From Actinomycetes bacterium (lineage in GTDB: Bacteria; Actinomycetota; Acidimicrobiia; Acidimicrobiales; RAAP-2): DNA of 62,178 nucleotides. Below the pieces are notes generated by a model. The model was given only the letters and a program-made list of their open reading frames with translations. It had not been told where the DNA came from and did not search any database. Location: NCBI GenBank assembly GCA_021810205.1, contig JAJZJC010000003.1:1-62178 (forward strand), given 5' to 3'. A program made the translations under genes and the position numbers. Positions 7,168 to 13,893 of this stretch are shown here, in pieces. Each line of letters begins with the position of its first letter. The stretch's first letter is position 1.

Positions 7168-7758
7168 ATGAAGCGCAAGACGTTCGACCTGATCTTCACG
7201 GTAGGCGGTGCCGCATTGGTGGTGATACTCGTCGTCGCGGGCGCGCTGTTGTTGGTGGGGGCGAACTACACCAACACCAACGTTCACGACCAGCTCGCCC
7301 GTCAAGAGATCTTCTTCCCGACGACCAAGCAGATCAACACACCGAAGGGCGAGGACTACATCTCGAGGAACGTCCAGCTTCCCTATGCCGGTCAGCAGGT
7401 GCTCACCGGTACACAGGCCAAGGCGTATGCCTACAAGGTGCAGATGGACATGTACCCGATGCCCTTCCACGGCGTCTACTCGAAGGTCTCCGCCTTCTCG
7501 AGGGCGCACCCGACAACAAAGAAGATGGCGGCTCTCGTGACAGTGTCCTTCCGAGGGACGACCCTCCAGGGGCTCCTGCTCGAGGCGTACGCCTTCTCGC
7601 AGTTCGGCACGATCGCTACTGACGGCGCAATCGCCGCCTTCTCTTTGGCGTTCCTCATGCTGGTGCTGACCGGGCTCGGTCTGTGGCACACCCGCCGGGT
7701 CGACGTGTCCGAGGAGTTCCCGAAGTCGCTCGTCGAGGTCACGTCGAAGGCCGCCTGA
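7168..7758 (+). CDS. Two-TM membrane protein of unknown function, probable DosR-type target
   Basis: 196 aa from ATG 7168 (AAGGGAG 6 nt upstream; the ORF-track start at 7150 has none). One membrane helix near the N-terminus (residues 12-33, TVGGAALVVILVVAGALLLVG) and one near the C-terminus (about 152-174, GAIAAFSLAFLMLVLTGLGLW) flank an outward-facing domain of about 115 aa with VHDQLARQEIFFPT and YAGQQVLTGTQAKAYAYKVQ. No cysteines or cofactor motifs are visible. I do not recognise a characterised family. Codon use and GC match its neighbours but the protein is richer in Lys, Thr and Tyr. Two DosR-like boxes upstream and a strong hairpin terminator downstream make it a single-gene transcription unit. 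Confidence 0.75.
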   Translation: MKRKTFDLIFTVGGAALVVILVVAGALLLVGANYTNTNVHDQLARQEIFFPTTKQINTPKGEDYISRNVQLPYAGQQVLTGTQAKAYAYKVQMDMYPMPFHGVYSKVSAFSRAHPTTKKMAALVTVSFRGTTLQGLLLEAYAFSQFGTIATDGAIAAFSLAFLMLVLTGLGLWHTRRVDVSEEFPKSLVEVTSKAA

Positions 7759-7780
7759 GCGCGACCGCTGTAGTCGCAGG

Positions 7781-7820
7781 CAACGCCCTCCCGTCCGGGT
7801 TGCCCGGCGGGAGGGCGTTG
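7781..7820 (+). terminator. Strong hairpin, probable terminator of the 7168 gene
   Basis: Perfect 13-bp arms CAACGCCCTCCCG and CGGGAGGGCGTTG with a 14-nt loop, 22 bp after the stop codon. No U-tract is obvious, which is common in high-GC actinobacteria. It could also stop transcription coming from the right. Confidence 0.75.
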
Positions 7821-7873
7821 GCGCGTCCGGAGCAGCGCCAATCGGCAGCCGTTCACCGAAGCGGGGTGAGGAG

Positions 7874-8363
7874 TCAACGCATCCGCTCCTCGTAGTCGAC
7901 CCCGCGCTGGAGGTGACGGAGGTCCCTGTCGGGGAGCCGGCCCGCGCCTTGCCATCGAAGGAGCTCTTCGCGCTCGGCGTCGATCATCGCCGCACGCAGC
8001 CGTCGGCGCACGTGGCTGCGCGTCTCGGCAGGCTCCGCTTGCTCGGTTCGCTCGAGGGTGGCGAGACGGTCTTCGCTGTGCTGACGACGGAGCGATGCCA
8101 CGGCCTCTGAGGGGATCGACGACGTCCGGCGAGGACGAACGTCGTCGCGAGGACGAGGAGCACCGTCAGCGAGAGCACTGCGCCGCGGTTGCGCAAGAGG
8201 CCGTGGAGGAGAGGATCGTCGGGTCGATGCGCAACGACGGCAGCGGCTGTGCCGTGGACGCGGAGCCGGCCATGACGAGCACTACCGGCGCCTTGGTGGC
8301 GACGCGCTGGGCGACGATGATGACCACCCCCGCGGAGAAGGCGAACCCGATGTCCGCCAGCAC
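7874..8363 (-). pseudogene. Decayed CPA1-type Na+/H+ antiporter
   Basis: Fragments in three minus-strand reading segments together resemble a CPA1 (NhaP-type) sodium/proton antiporter. At 8363-8200 there is an N-terminal membrane stretch (FAFSAGVVIIVAQRVATKAPVVLVMAG, then PSLRIDP). In another frame just downstream is PLLHGLLRNRGAVLSLTVLLVLATTFVLAG, matching the next conserved membrane segment. At 8101-7874 is the typical soluble C-terminal tail (RRRLRAAMIDAEREELLRWQGAGRLPDRDLRHLQRGVDYEERM). The central several hundred residues with the ion-binding site are deleted and the pieces are out of frame, so no transporter can be made. This and short flanks fill the 715-bp stretch between 7758 and 8474. 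Confidence 0.6.
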
Positions 8364-8473
8364 GCCTCGTCCGTTCCTGGAGACTCGGATCTTCTCTACC
8401 CGGGTTCTCGGGACGCGCTCCGGGCGCCGGCATGGATGGCGCGCGATGCGCCGACACCGGTAGACAGGGGCGG

Positions 8474-8995
8474 ATGCCGCGGAGACGAACCGTCGAGCAA
8501 CTGGTGTTCCGTCCTGATGCCTCGGAGCCGGTCCTCGAGTGGATGGACTGCCTGACCCGGGCGCGCGACGGCTGGATCAACCTCCTGCCGGGCGTGCCTG
8601 AAACGGAGGTCGAGGAGACGGGCGGCGGAGTCTTCTCGGCGCTCTTCGGCACTGCGCAGCCGCCGGTCAGCATGTGCACCTGGATGCCGGCACGCACCCA
8701 GGAGTCGGGCACCGGCGAGGAGACGGTGGGGATCATGCACCCAAAGAGCGGTCGGGCCGCGCCCCAGCTGGCCGCCGCTGGCGTGGCTGTGCCGTCGTCG
8801 TGGCGGGTGCGCCAGGACCACGTGCGACGTGGCCTGATCGCGCACCCGCTCCCCGGCGCACCGCACCGCGAGACCCTTTCGTGGATGCTGCGGGCGGGCG
8901 CGGCACTGGCGATGGTGCCGCTGACCGGCTCTTGGCAGGCGGCGATCTACATTCCACGGGCCATGGGCGCCAGTGACGCGGACGCCCGCAGCTAG
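8474..8995 (+). CDS. Hypothetical protein
   Basis: About 173 aa from ATG 8474 (MPRRRTVEQLVFRP), with a weak AGGGGCGG in front. I recognise no named domain. The C-terminal half (PQLAAAGVAVPSSWRVRQDHVRRGLIAHPLPGAPHRETLSWMLRAGAALAMVPLTGSWQAAIY) has the even, family-like composition of a real protein, and it contains three dispersed Trp-containing blocks. No signal peptide or clear transmembrane helix. It is convergent with the heme-oxygenase-like gene; the 14-bp triple repeat lies between them. Function unknown. Confidence 0.55.
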   Translation: MPRRRTVEQLVFRPDASEPVLEWMDCLTRARDGWINLLPGVPETEVEETGGGVFSALFGTAQPPVSMCTWMPARTQESGTGEETVGIMHPKSGRAAPQLAAAGVAVPSSWRVRQDHVRRGLIAHPLPGAPHRETLSWMLRAGAALAMVPLTGSWQAAIYIPRAMGASDADARS

Positions 8996-9020
8996 CGAGG
9001 GCGTCGCTCGACAGAACGAC

Positions 9021-9062
9021 GGGGCCCATTGCAGAGGGCCCATTGCAGGGGACCTAGTGCAG
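9021..9062. repeat. Three tandem copies of a 14-bp unit
   Basis: GGGGCCCATTGCAG, AGGGCCCATTGCAG, GGGACCTAGTGCAG in direct succession between two convergent genes. The third copy contains the stop codon of the heme-oxygenase-like gene (TAG, 9056-9054). Two copies are almost identical, so the duplication is recent. Confidence 0.8.
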
Positions 9063-9389
9063 GCTCCCCAGGTCGACGACGTCGAAGGACCACAGCTCGG
9101 ACGCAGCGGCGACCGGCCTGCCGTGTCCCTCGCCGCCACCGTCATCGCCCGAGGCACCCCGGTGACCGTGCGCGAACGCTGGCGACGTGGTCCAGGCCCG
9201 GAAGGACTCCTCGTCACGCCAGCGGGTGACGACGAGCCAGGTGGCGCGTCCGTCCGTCGGTCGGAGCAGCTCGAACCCTTCGAAGCCGTCCGCATGATCC
9301 ACCGCGCCCGCGCGTTTGGCGAAGCGCGCCGCAAGCTCGTCCCCTGTGTCAGGGTCGACGGAGATGGCGTTGATGCGAACGACGGTCAT
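9054..9389 (-). CDS. MhuD/IsdG-like heme-degrading monooxygenase (ABM domain)
   Basis: 111 aa from ATG 9389; the five earlier residues in the ORF track are not conserved. The sequence follows mycobacterial MhuD almost residue for residue: INAI at the start with Asn7, DELAARFAKRAGAVDHADGFEGFELLRP, then WLVVTRW and FRAW with Trp66. Asn7 and Trp66 are the MhuD residues that ruffle and pack against heme. The axial heme histidine would be His74 or His76 in FAHGHRG, where the sequence is shorter by two residues. An acidic, Gly/His-rich insert (GDDGGGEGHGR) follows. The likely role is iron release from heme in the cytosol. A generic antibiotic-biosynthesis monooxygenase is the alternative. Confidence 0.75.
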   Translation of the reverse strand: MTVVRINAISVDPDTGDELAARFAKRAGAVDHADGFEGFELLRPTDGRATWLVVTRWRDEESFRAWTTSPAFAHGHRGASGDDGGGEGHGRPVAAASELWSFDVVDLGSLH

Positions 9390-9433
9390 GCGTCCATGAT
9401 GCACATGGGGGCATGCGGCGCGCCAAGCGCGCG

Positions 9434-9465
9434 CGATCTCAGAGCCCGGCGATCTCAGAGTCCGG
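9434..9465. repeat. 16-bp tandem duplication across the SDR stop codon
   Basis: CGATCTCAGAGCCCGG followed directly by CGATCTCAGAGTCCGG. The second copy contains the minus-strand stop codon of the SDR gene (9457-9455), so the extra copy extends only the 3' untranslated side. Confidence 0.75.
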
Positions 9466-10258
9466 CGATGCTCGTCCGCGCCGCCCGGTCGACGAGGCGC
9501 GACGGGACGAGACCGTGGAGCACCCAGCCGACGCGCGCCTCGATGCCTACCGGCACGACCGGCCGGTCACGCTCGACGGCGTCGACGACGGCCTCGGCGA
9601 CCAGCATGGGAGGGTGCCCGCGCGCAAAGCCCCGGCGAACGCGTGCCATCGCCTCGGCGGAGGCCCGTTCGCCCCGGAAGCGTCCGCGCTCGACGATGGA
9701 AGTCGCGATGACGCCCGGGCAGATGGCACTGACGCCGACCCCCTTGGGTCCCCAGTCGGCGCGCAGGCATCGGGTCAGCGCGAGGACCGCGGCTTTCGAC
9801 GTCACGTACGCGGGCTCCGTCGCGCGCGGGGTGTAGGCAAGACCGGAGGACACGTTCACGACGTGCCCGCTGCCGCGGTCGAGCATCGCGGGGCCGAACG
9901 CCCGGCACCCGTGAACGACGCCCATGAGGTTGGTGCCGAGGATCCAGTGCCAGTCGTCGAGCGTGGTGGCGAGGAAACGGCCAGTGTGCCCGACGCCGGC
10001 GTTGTTGACGAGCAAGTCGGGCACGCCCACCTCGCGTTCGAGCTCGCGTGCCACGCGCGTCGTGGCCTCGGGGTCCGAGACATCGAGCGAGCGGGCGACG
10101 CCGTCGATGGACGTGGCGACTTCGGTTGCCGCATCGCCGTCCATGTCGATCACCACCACCTGCGCACCGCGTCGCGCGAGAGCCAGTGCGGTCGCACGCC
10201 CGATACCGCTGCCACCGCCCGTGACGACGGCCAGTGCCCCCTCGAGCTGCACGCTCAT
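9455..10258 (-). CDS. Short-chain dehydrogenase/reductase
   Basis: 267 aa. Classical SDR: cofactor loop TGGGSGIG at residue 14, VIDMDG after strand 2 (an Asp favours NAD over NADP), NNAG, catalytic Ser in VVNVSSG and YVTSK (Tyr/Lys), then the CPGVIATSI loop. The start codon overlaps the stop of the Baeyer-Villiger monooxygenase (ATGA), placing it third in the AurF/BVMO/SDR operon. It probably oxidises or reduces the alcohol/ketone partner of the BVMO substrate. C-terminal GLVPSRLVDRAARTSIAGL resembles SDRs linked to fatty-acid or terpenoid oxidation clusters. The exact substrate is unknown. Confidence 0.88.
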   Translation of the reverse strand: MSVQLEGALAVVTGGGSGIGRATALALARRGAQVVVIDMDGDAATEVATSIDGVARSLDVSDPEATTRVARELEREVGVPDLLVNNAGVGHTGRFLATTLDDWHWILGTNLMGVVHGCRAFGPAMLDRGSGHVVNVSSGLAYTPRATEPAYVTSKAAVLALTRCLRADWGPKGVGVSAICPGVIATSIVERGRFRGERASAEAMARVRRGFARGHPPMLVAEAVVDAVERDRPVVPVGIEARVGWVLHGLVPSRLVDRAARTSIAGL

Positions 10259-11847
10259 CGCGCGACGAGGGGGTCGTCATCGACGGCTGCCGCGCCGACA
10301 CGGCCATCGGCTGGCGCAGTCCGCCTGCCGAGCGTCGCCGGTACCGCCGGCCGCTCCCGGGTCACCGGTCGCCGCGCGTCGTAGGCCTCGATGTCGAAAC
10401 GCCGCGTGAGGCGGCGATAGCTCCAGCTCGAACGCGGCCAGATCGCCACGTTCCTTCCTGCCTCGTCGAGGTAGTAGGACCGGCAGCCTCCCGCGGTCCA
10501 CACGGTCTGAGCGCTCTGTGCGTCGATCCGTGCCGTCCATCGGTGCTGGGCCGTTGCGCGCACCTCCACGCTCGAGTACCCCTTCGACGCCATCGTGTCG
10601 AGTGCGTGGAGGATGTAGGCGATCTGGGACTCGATGATGAAGACGATGGAGGTGTGCCCGAGCCCGCTGTTCGGCCCGACCATCAAGAACATGTTGGGGA
10701 ACCCCGAGACCGTCATGCCCTTGTAGGCAGCGAGCCTCGGTGCCCATGCCTCGGCGAGGGTGAGCCCACGCCGTCCGATGGTGTGCGTCGCGGCCATCGG
10801 CGAGCGGATGTCGAACCCGGTGCCGAGCACGATCGTGTCGACGGGCCGCTGCATGCCGTCTTCGGTCACGATGCCGTGCGCGCGTACCTCGGTGATGGAA
10901 TCCGTGACGACCTCGACGTTGGGGCGGGTGACGGCGCGGTAGTAGTCGTTCGACAGCAGGATCCGCTTGCAGCCCATCTCGTCACGCGGCGTGAGCTTGG
11001 CCCGGAGGTCGGGGTCGGCCACCTGCGCCTCGAGCAGCCGCCGTCCTGCGGCCTCGGCGATGCGTGCGCGCCGGCGCCGGCGGTCGGGCGGTCCCACGAA
11101 GCCGAGCACGTACGCCTCACGCGCCCAGTAGAGGGCGGCACGAGCGGCGAGCTGCGTGGGAGGGAACGAGCGGAACAGCGCGTGCTCGAGGCGCGTGAAC
11201 CGGCGCTCGTGCCGGGGGATGACCCACGGCGGCGTGCGCTGGAAGACGTGGAGGCGGCCCGCGATCGGCTGGATCTCCGGGACGAACTGGATGGCGGACG
11301 CGCCGGTCCCGATCACCGCGACGCGTTCGCCGGAGAGGTCGTGGTCGTGGTCCCAACGCGCCGAGTGGAAGACTGCGCCTTCGAATTGCTCGAGCCCCGG
11401 CAGCGGCGGCACCTGCGGCTCGCTCAAAGGACCGCGCGCCGACACCACGACGTCCGCGCGGACCCTGCCGCCCGTCGTCTCGAGCTCCCAGCACGCGTGA
11501 TCCTCGACCCACGTCGCCAGCGCCACCTCGTGGCCCAAGCGCACGAAGTCGAGTACCCCGAAGCGCTCGGCGCACGACCGCAGGTAGGCCTGGATCTCGG
11601 GCTGTGGCGAGAAGGAACGGGACCATGTCGGGTTCGGGGCGAAGGAGAAGGAGTAGAGGTTGGAGGGGACGTCGCACGCTGCTCCTGGATACGTGTTGTC
11701 GCGCCACGTGCCGCCGACGTCGTTCCCGCGCTCGAAGATCACGAAGTCTCGTGTGCCGCGCCGGAGCAGCGCGATGGCAAGACCCAATCCGGCGAAACCG
11801 GCGCCGATGATCGCCACCTTGTATCGCGCGACGTCCTGCGCGCTCAC
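10255..11847 (-). CDS. Flavin-binding Baeyer-Villiger-type monooxygenase
   Basis: 530 aa from GTG 11847, which overlaps the stop of the AurF-like gene (GTGA). The FAD-binding GAGFAGLG (residues 15-22) and the BVMO fingerprint FEGAVFHSARWDHD (F-x-G-x3-H-x3-W) are present. An NADPH Rossmann loop (VIGTGASAIQF), YPGAACDVPSNLYSFSF and the C-terminal GPNSGLGHTSIVFIIESQ complete the type I class B flavin monooxygenase layout. It inserts oxygen next to a ketone, or hydroxylates, using NADPH and O2. The operon with an AurF-type di-iron oxygenase and an SDR resembles mycobacterial lipid/sterol-linked clusters. The ORF-track start at 11946 extends into the upstream gene and is rejected. Confidence 0.9.
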   Translation of the reverse strand: MSAQDVARYKVAIIGAGFAGLGLAIALLRRGTRDFVIFERGNDVGGTWRDNTYPGAACDVPSNLYSFSFAPNPTWSRSFSPQPEIQAYLRSCAERFGVLDFVRLGHEVALATWVEDHACWELETTGGRVRADVVVSARGPLSEPQVPPLPGLEQFEGAVFHSARWDHDHDLSGERVAVIGTGASAIQFVPEIQPIAGRLHVFQRTPPWVIPRHERRFTRLEHALFRSFPPTQLAARAALYWAREAYVLGFVGPPDRRRRRARIAEAAGRRLLEAQVADPDLRAKLTPRDEMGCKRILLSNDYYRAVTRPNVEVVTDSITEVRAHGIVTEDGMQRPVDTIVLGTGFDIRSPMAATHTIGRRGLTLAEAWAPRLAAYKGMTVSGFPNMFLMVGPNSGLGHTSIVFIIESQIAYILHALDTMASKGYSSVEVRATAQHRWTARIDAQSAQTVWTAGGCRSYYLDEAGRNVAIWPRSSWSYRRLTRRFDIEAYDARRPVTRERPAVPATLGRRTAPADGRVGAAAVDDDPLVAR

Positions 11848-12812
11848 GCGAGTGCCTCGCCACCGCCGTCGGTGCCGTGTCCTGACAGACCAGCGAGACG
11901 CCATGCGAGCCGGGCGGCGGGGTTCATGAGACCGGTCTCCTCGCACAGGCGACGGATCTTGGCCACCGAGTCGCAGAGGAGCGCGCGATGCTCGGGGGAC
12001 CGCTTCGCTTCCCGAACCACGGCAGCGGGGATCCCGTTGCGCCGAGCGAACCCGGGCGGTGGCGCAAGCATGAGACGGACCATGATGCCGAGCAGTGCTG
12101 GGACCGCGACCGAGAGCGTGGCGCGCCGGGCCCGAGGCAGGTGCGAGAGCTCCGCTCTCAGATAGTGGCGTGCGAACGAGAGGTGCCTCGCCTCTTCGGT
12201 GACGTGGATGCGGATGATGCGCTCGAGGAGCGGGTGGGCGATACCGGCGCGCAACCGTCTGCGCTGCACGTGGTCGATCGGGTCCTCACCGCCGAGGACG
12301 AAGAAGAAGAACAGTGGCCGATCGATACGGGCGAGCGGGACGACGAAGAGCTCGGCCGCGAGCTTCATGCGGCGCGGGAGCCCGTGAACCGCCAGACCCG
12401 TGCGGTTCACGAACTCCTGGAACATCATCGTGTGCTGTGACTCCTCGATCACCTCGTGGTGCACGTAGCGGAACTCCGGGCTCCCGTTTCGGAGCCAGAA
12501 GGCGTGTGAGAGCAGTCCGCGCTGCAGGACGTTCTCGAACTCCCATCCCGTGCGCATGGTGACGGCGATCCGCTGCAGGCCGAGCCGGGAGCGGACCTCG
12601 GTGGGCTGGTGCTGGTACCACGTGGTGTGGGCGATGGGATCGAAGTCCCAAAGCTCCCACCTGGGGTCGCTGGGGTCGATGGCGTGGTCGGGCGCGTCCC
12701 AATCGACGTCCGCGTAGGCGTCGAAGTGCTTGTCCACGGACTGCCGGCTGAGGCGCCGGACGAGTGTGCCGCGGTCCGAAGGGGCGTCGGTGGACGGACT
12801 GGCGACGGTCAT
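11844..12812 (-). CDS. AurF-like di-iron oxygenase
   Basis: 322 aa from ATG 12812 with AGGAGG upstream. The carboxylate/histidine pattern of the AurF (p-aminobenzoate N-oxygenase) family is visible: WEFENVLQ, then EVIEESQHTMMFQEF (E...E..H) and, about 75 residues later, HVTEEARHLSFARHYL (E...E..H). These give a ferritin-like four-helix bundle with two irons. Family members oxidise aromatic amines or hydroxylate alkyl chains using O2. It is first in the operon with the BVMO and SDR; its promoter faces the MerR regulator. The substrate cannot be read from the sequence. Confidence 0.85.
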   Translation of the reverse strand: MTVASPSTDAPSDRGTLVRRLSRQSVDKHFDAYADVDWDAPDHAIDPSDPRWELWDFDPIAHTTWYQHQPTEVRSRLGLQRIAVTMRTGWEFENVLQRGLLSHAFWLRNGSPEFRYVHHEVIEESQHTMMFQEFVNRTGLAVHGLPRRMKLAAELFVVPLARIDRPLFFFFVLGGEDPIDHVQRRRLRAGIAHPLLERIIRIHVTEEARHLSFARHYLRAELSHLPRARRATLSVAVPALLGIMVRLMLAPPPGFARRNGIPAAVVREAKRSPEHRALLCDSVAKIRRLCEETGLMNPAARLAWRLAGLSGHGTDGGGEALA

Positions 12813-12849
12813 GGAGCCTCCTGCTTGTCACCCTCCGATCCCATCGAGT

Positions 12850-12878
12850 AATGTAACAGTGTACAATGGTATTGTCAA
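12850..12878 (-). promoter_or_regulatory. Sigma-70-type promoter of the AurF/BVMO/SDR operon
   Basis: On the minus strand: -35 TTGACA (12878-12873), 17-bp spacer, -10 TACATT (12855-12850), with the ATG about 38 bp downstream. The AT-rich spacer TACCATTGTACACTGT contrasts with the GC-rich surroundings and is the natural place for the divergent MerR-type regulator to bind. The spacing is 17, not the 19-20 of classical MerR promoters. Confidence 0.6.
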
Positions 12879-12939
12879 AGAGGTCAGGGAGAGGACCGAC
12901 GGGCAGGACGCCAGGCTCGCAGAGAACCGGACCGCATGG

Positions 12940-12975
12940 CCCCAGGACATCCGATGCCCCCAGGACGTCCGATAC
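12940..12975. repeat. 18-bp tandem duplication upstream of the MerR gene
   Basis: CCCCAGGACATCCGATGC followed directly by CCCCAGGACGTCCGATAC (two mismatches), in the leader of the MerR gene, 35 bp before its start. Confidence 0.7.
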
Positions 12976-13009
12976 GTTCGGCGCGGCGCCACATGACAGC
13001 CGAGGGGCG

Positions 13010-13753
13010 ATGCGCGAGTACCGGGTCGACGAGGTCGCGCGCCTGGCGGGGACGACCGTACGCAACGTGCGCGCCTACCAGGACCGGGGCCTCCTGCCTG
13101 CGCCGCGTCGTTCGGGTCGCGTGGTCTTGTACTCGGACGCGCACCTCGCCCGGTTGCGTCTCGTCGGGTCGTTGCTCGAGCGTGGGTACACCCTCGCCAA
13201 CATCGGCGAGCTCCTCGCTGCGTGGGAGCGGGGTGCTGGTGTCGGCGACCTGATCGGGCTCGAGCGCGCGCTCGCCGGCCCTTGGACCGTGCGCTCGGCC
13301 GAGAGCGTGGGGCGCGCTGAGCTCGAGGAGCTGACCGGTGAGAGCGACGCCACACTGCAAGAGGCAGTGCGTCTCGGTCTCCTCGAGCCGGAGCCGGGCG
13401 GCCGGTTCAGCGTCCCGAACCCCGCGGCGCTCGAGATCGGGCGGCTGCTCACCTCCTCGGGGGTGCCGTTGGATGCGGTGCTGGACGCGGCGAGGCTGTT
13501 GCGCAGGGACATCGGCGAGATCGCGCGGCGCTTCGTCGAGCTGGTGGACGTCCACGTCGTCGAGCCCGTGGAAGAGCAGCTATCAGGAGACGCGTTGCGT
13601 GCGCTCGCCAGCCTCGTCGAGCAGCTGCGACCGCTGGTCGTCGACGTCGTCGAGGTGGAGCTCGCTCGCGCGATGGAAGCCGAGATCCGGGCAAGGCTGG
13701 GCACGCACCTCGAGCGCCTTGCCCAGTCCCCCCGGCTCGGCCAGGGCAGCTGA
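13010..13753 (+). CDS. MerR-family transcriptional regulator
   Basis: 247 aa from ATG 13010. N-terminal winged helix-turn-helix YRVDEVARLAGTTVRNVRAYQDRGLLPAPRRSGRVVLYSDAHLARLRLVGSLLERGYTLANI is clear MerR. The long C-terminal half (about residues 80-247) is helical and Leu-rich with no cysteine metal site, so an organic ligand or protein signal is more likely than a metal. The ORF-track start at 12866 would read through the promoter and the 18-bp duplication and is rejected; GAGGGG stands close to ATG 13010. Divergent from the AurF/BVMO/SDR operon, it probably controls that operon. It is 140 bp upstream of lon on the same strand. Confidence 0.85.
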   Translation: MREYRVDEVARLAGTTVRNVRAYQDRGLLPAPRRSGRVVLYSDAHLARLRLVGSLLERGYTLANIGELLAAWERGAGVGDLIGLERALAGPWTVRSAESVGRAELEELTGESDATLQEAVRLGLLEPEPGGRFSVPNPAALEIGRLLTSSGVPLDAVLDAARLLRRDIGEIARRFVELVDVHVVEPVEEQLSGDALRALASLVEQLRPLVVDVVEVELARAMEAEIRARLGTHLERLAQSPRLGQGS

Positions 13754-13893
13754 GCGGGCGCGAGCGGCGACTGAACGGGGTCGCTGCCTGCTAGCCGGCT
13801 GACCACGGAATACCACAGCCCGTCCGAACTGTTGAACCTCGCGGCTGGCCGGGACCGTTTCGGCTCGCGCCGGCGTCGACGATTGGAGACTTC

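Noticed and set aside
9021-9062. CRISPR-like array at the 14-bp triple repeat
   Set aside because: Copies are adjacent without spacers and too short.
10234-12165. 643-aa plus-strand ORF opposite the BVMO gene
   Set aside because: Antisense shadow with His/Arg/Asp-rich composition; the BVMO frame has all conserved motifs.
13852-13867. GGGACCGTTTCGGCTC upstream of lon as a DosR box
   Set aside because: One extra base in the spacer destroys the symmetry, and lon is not a known target.
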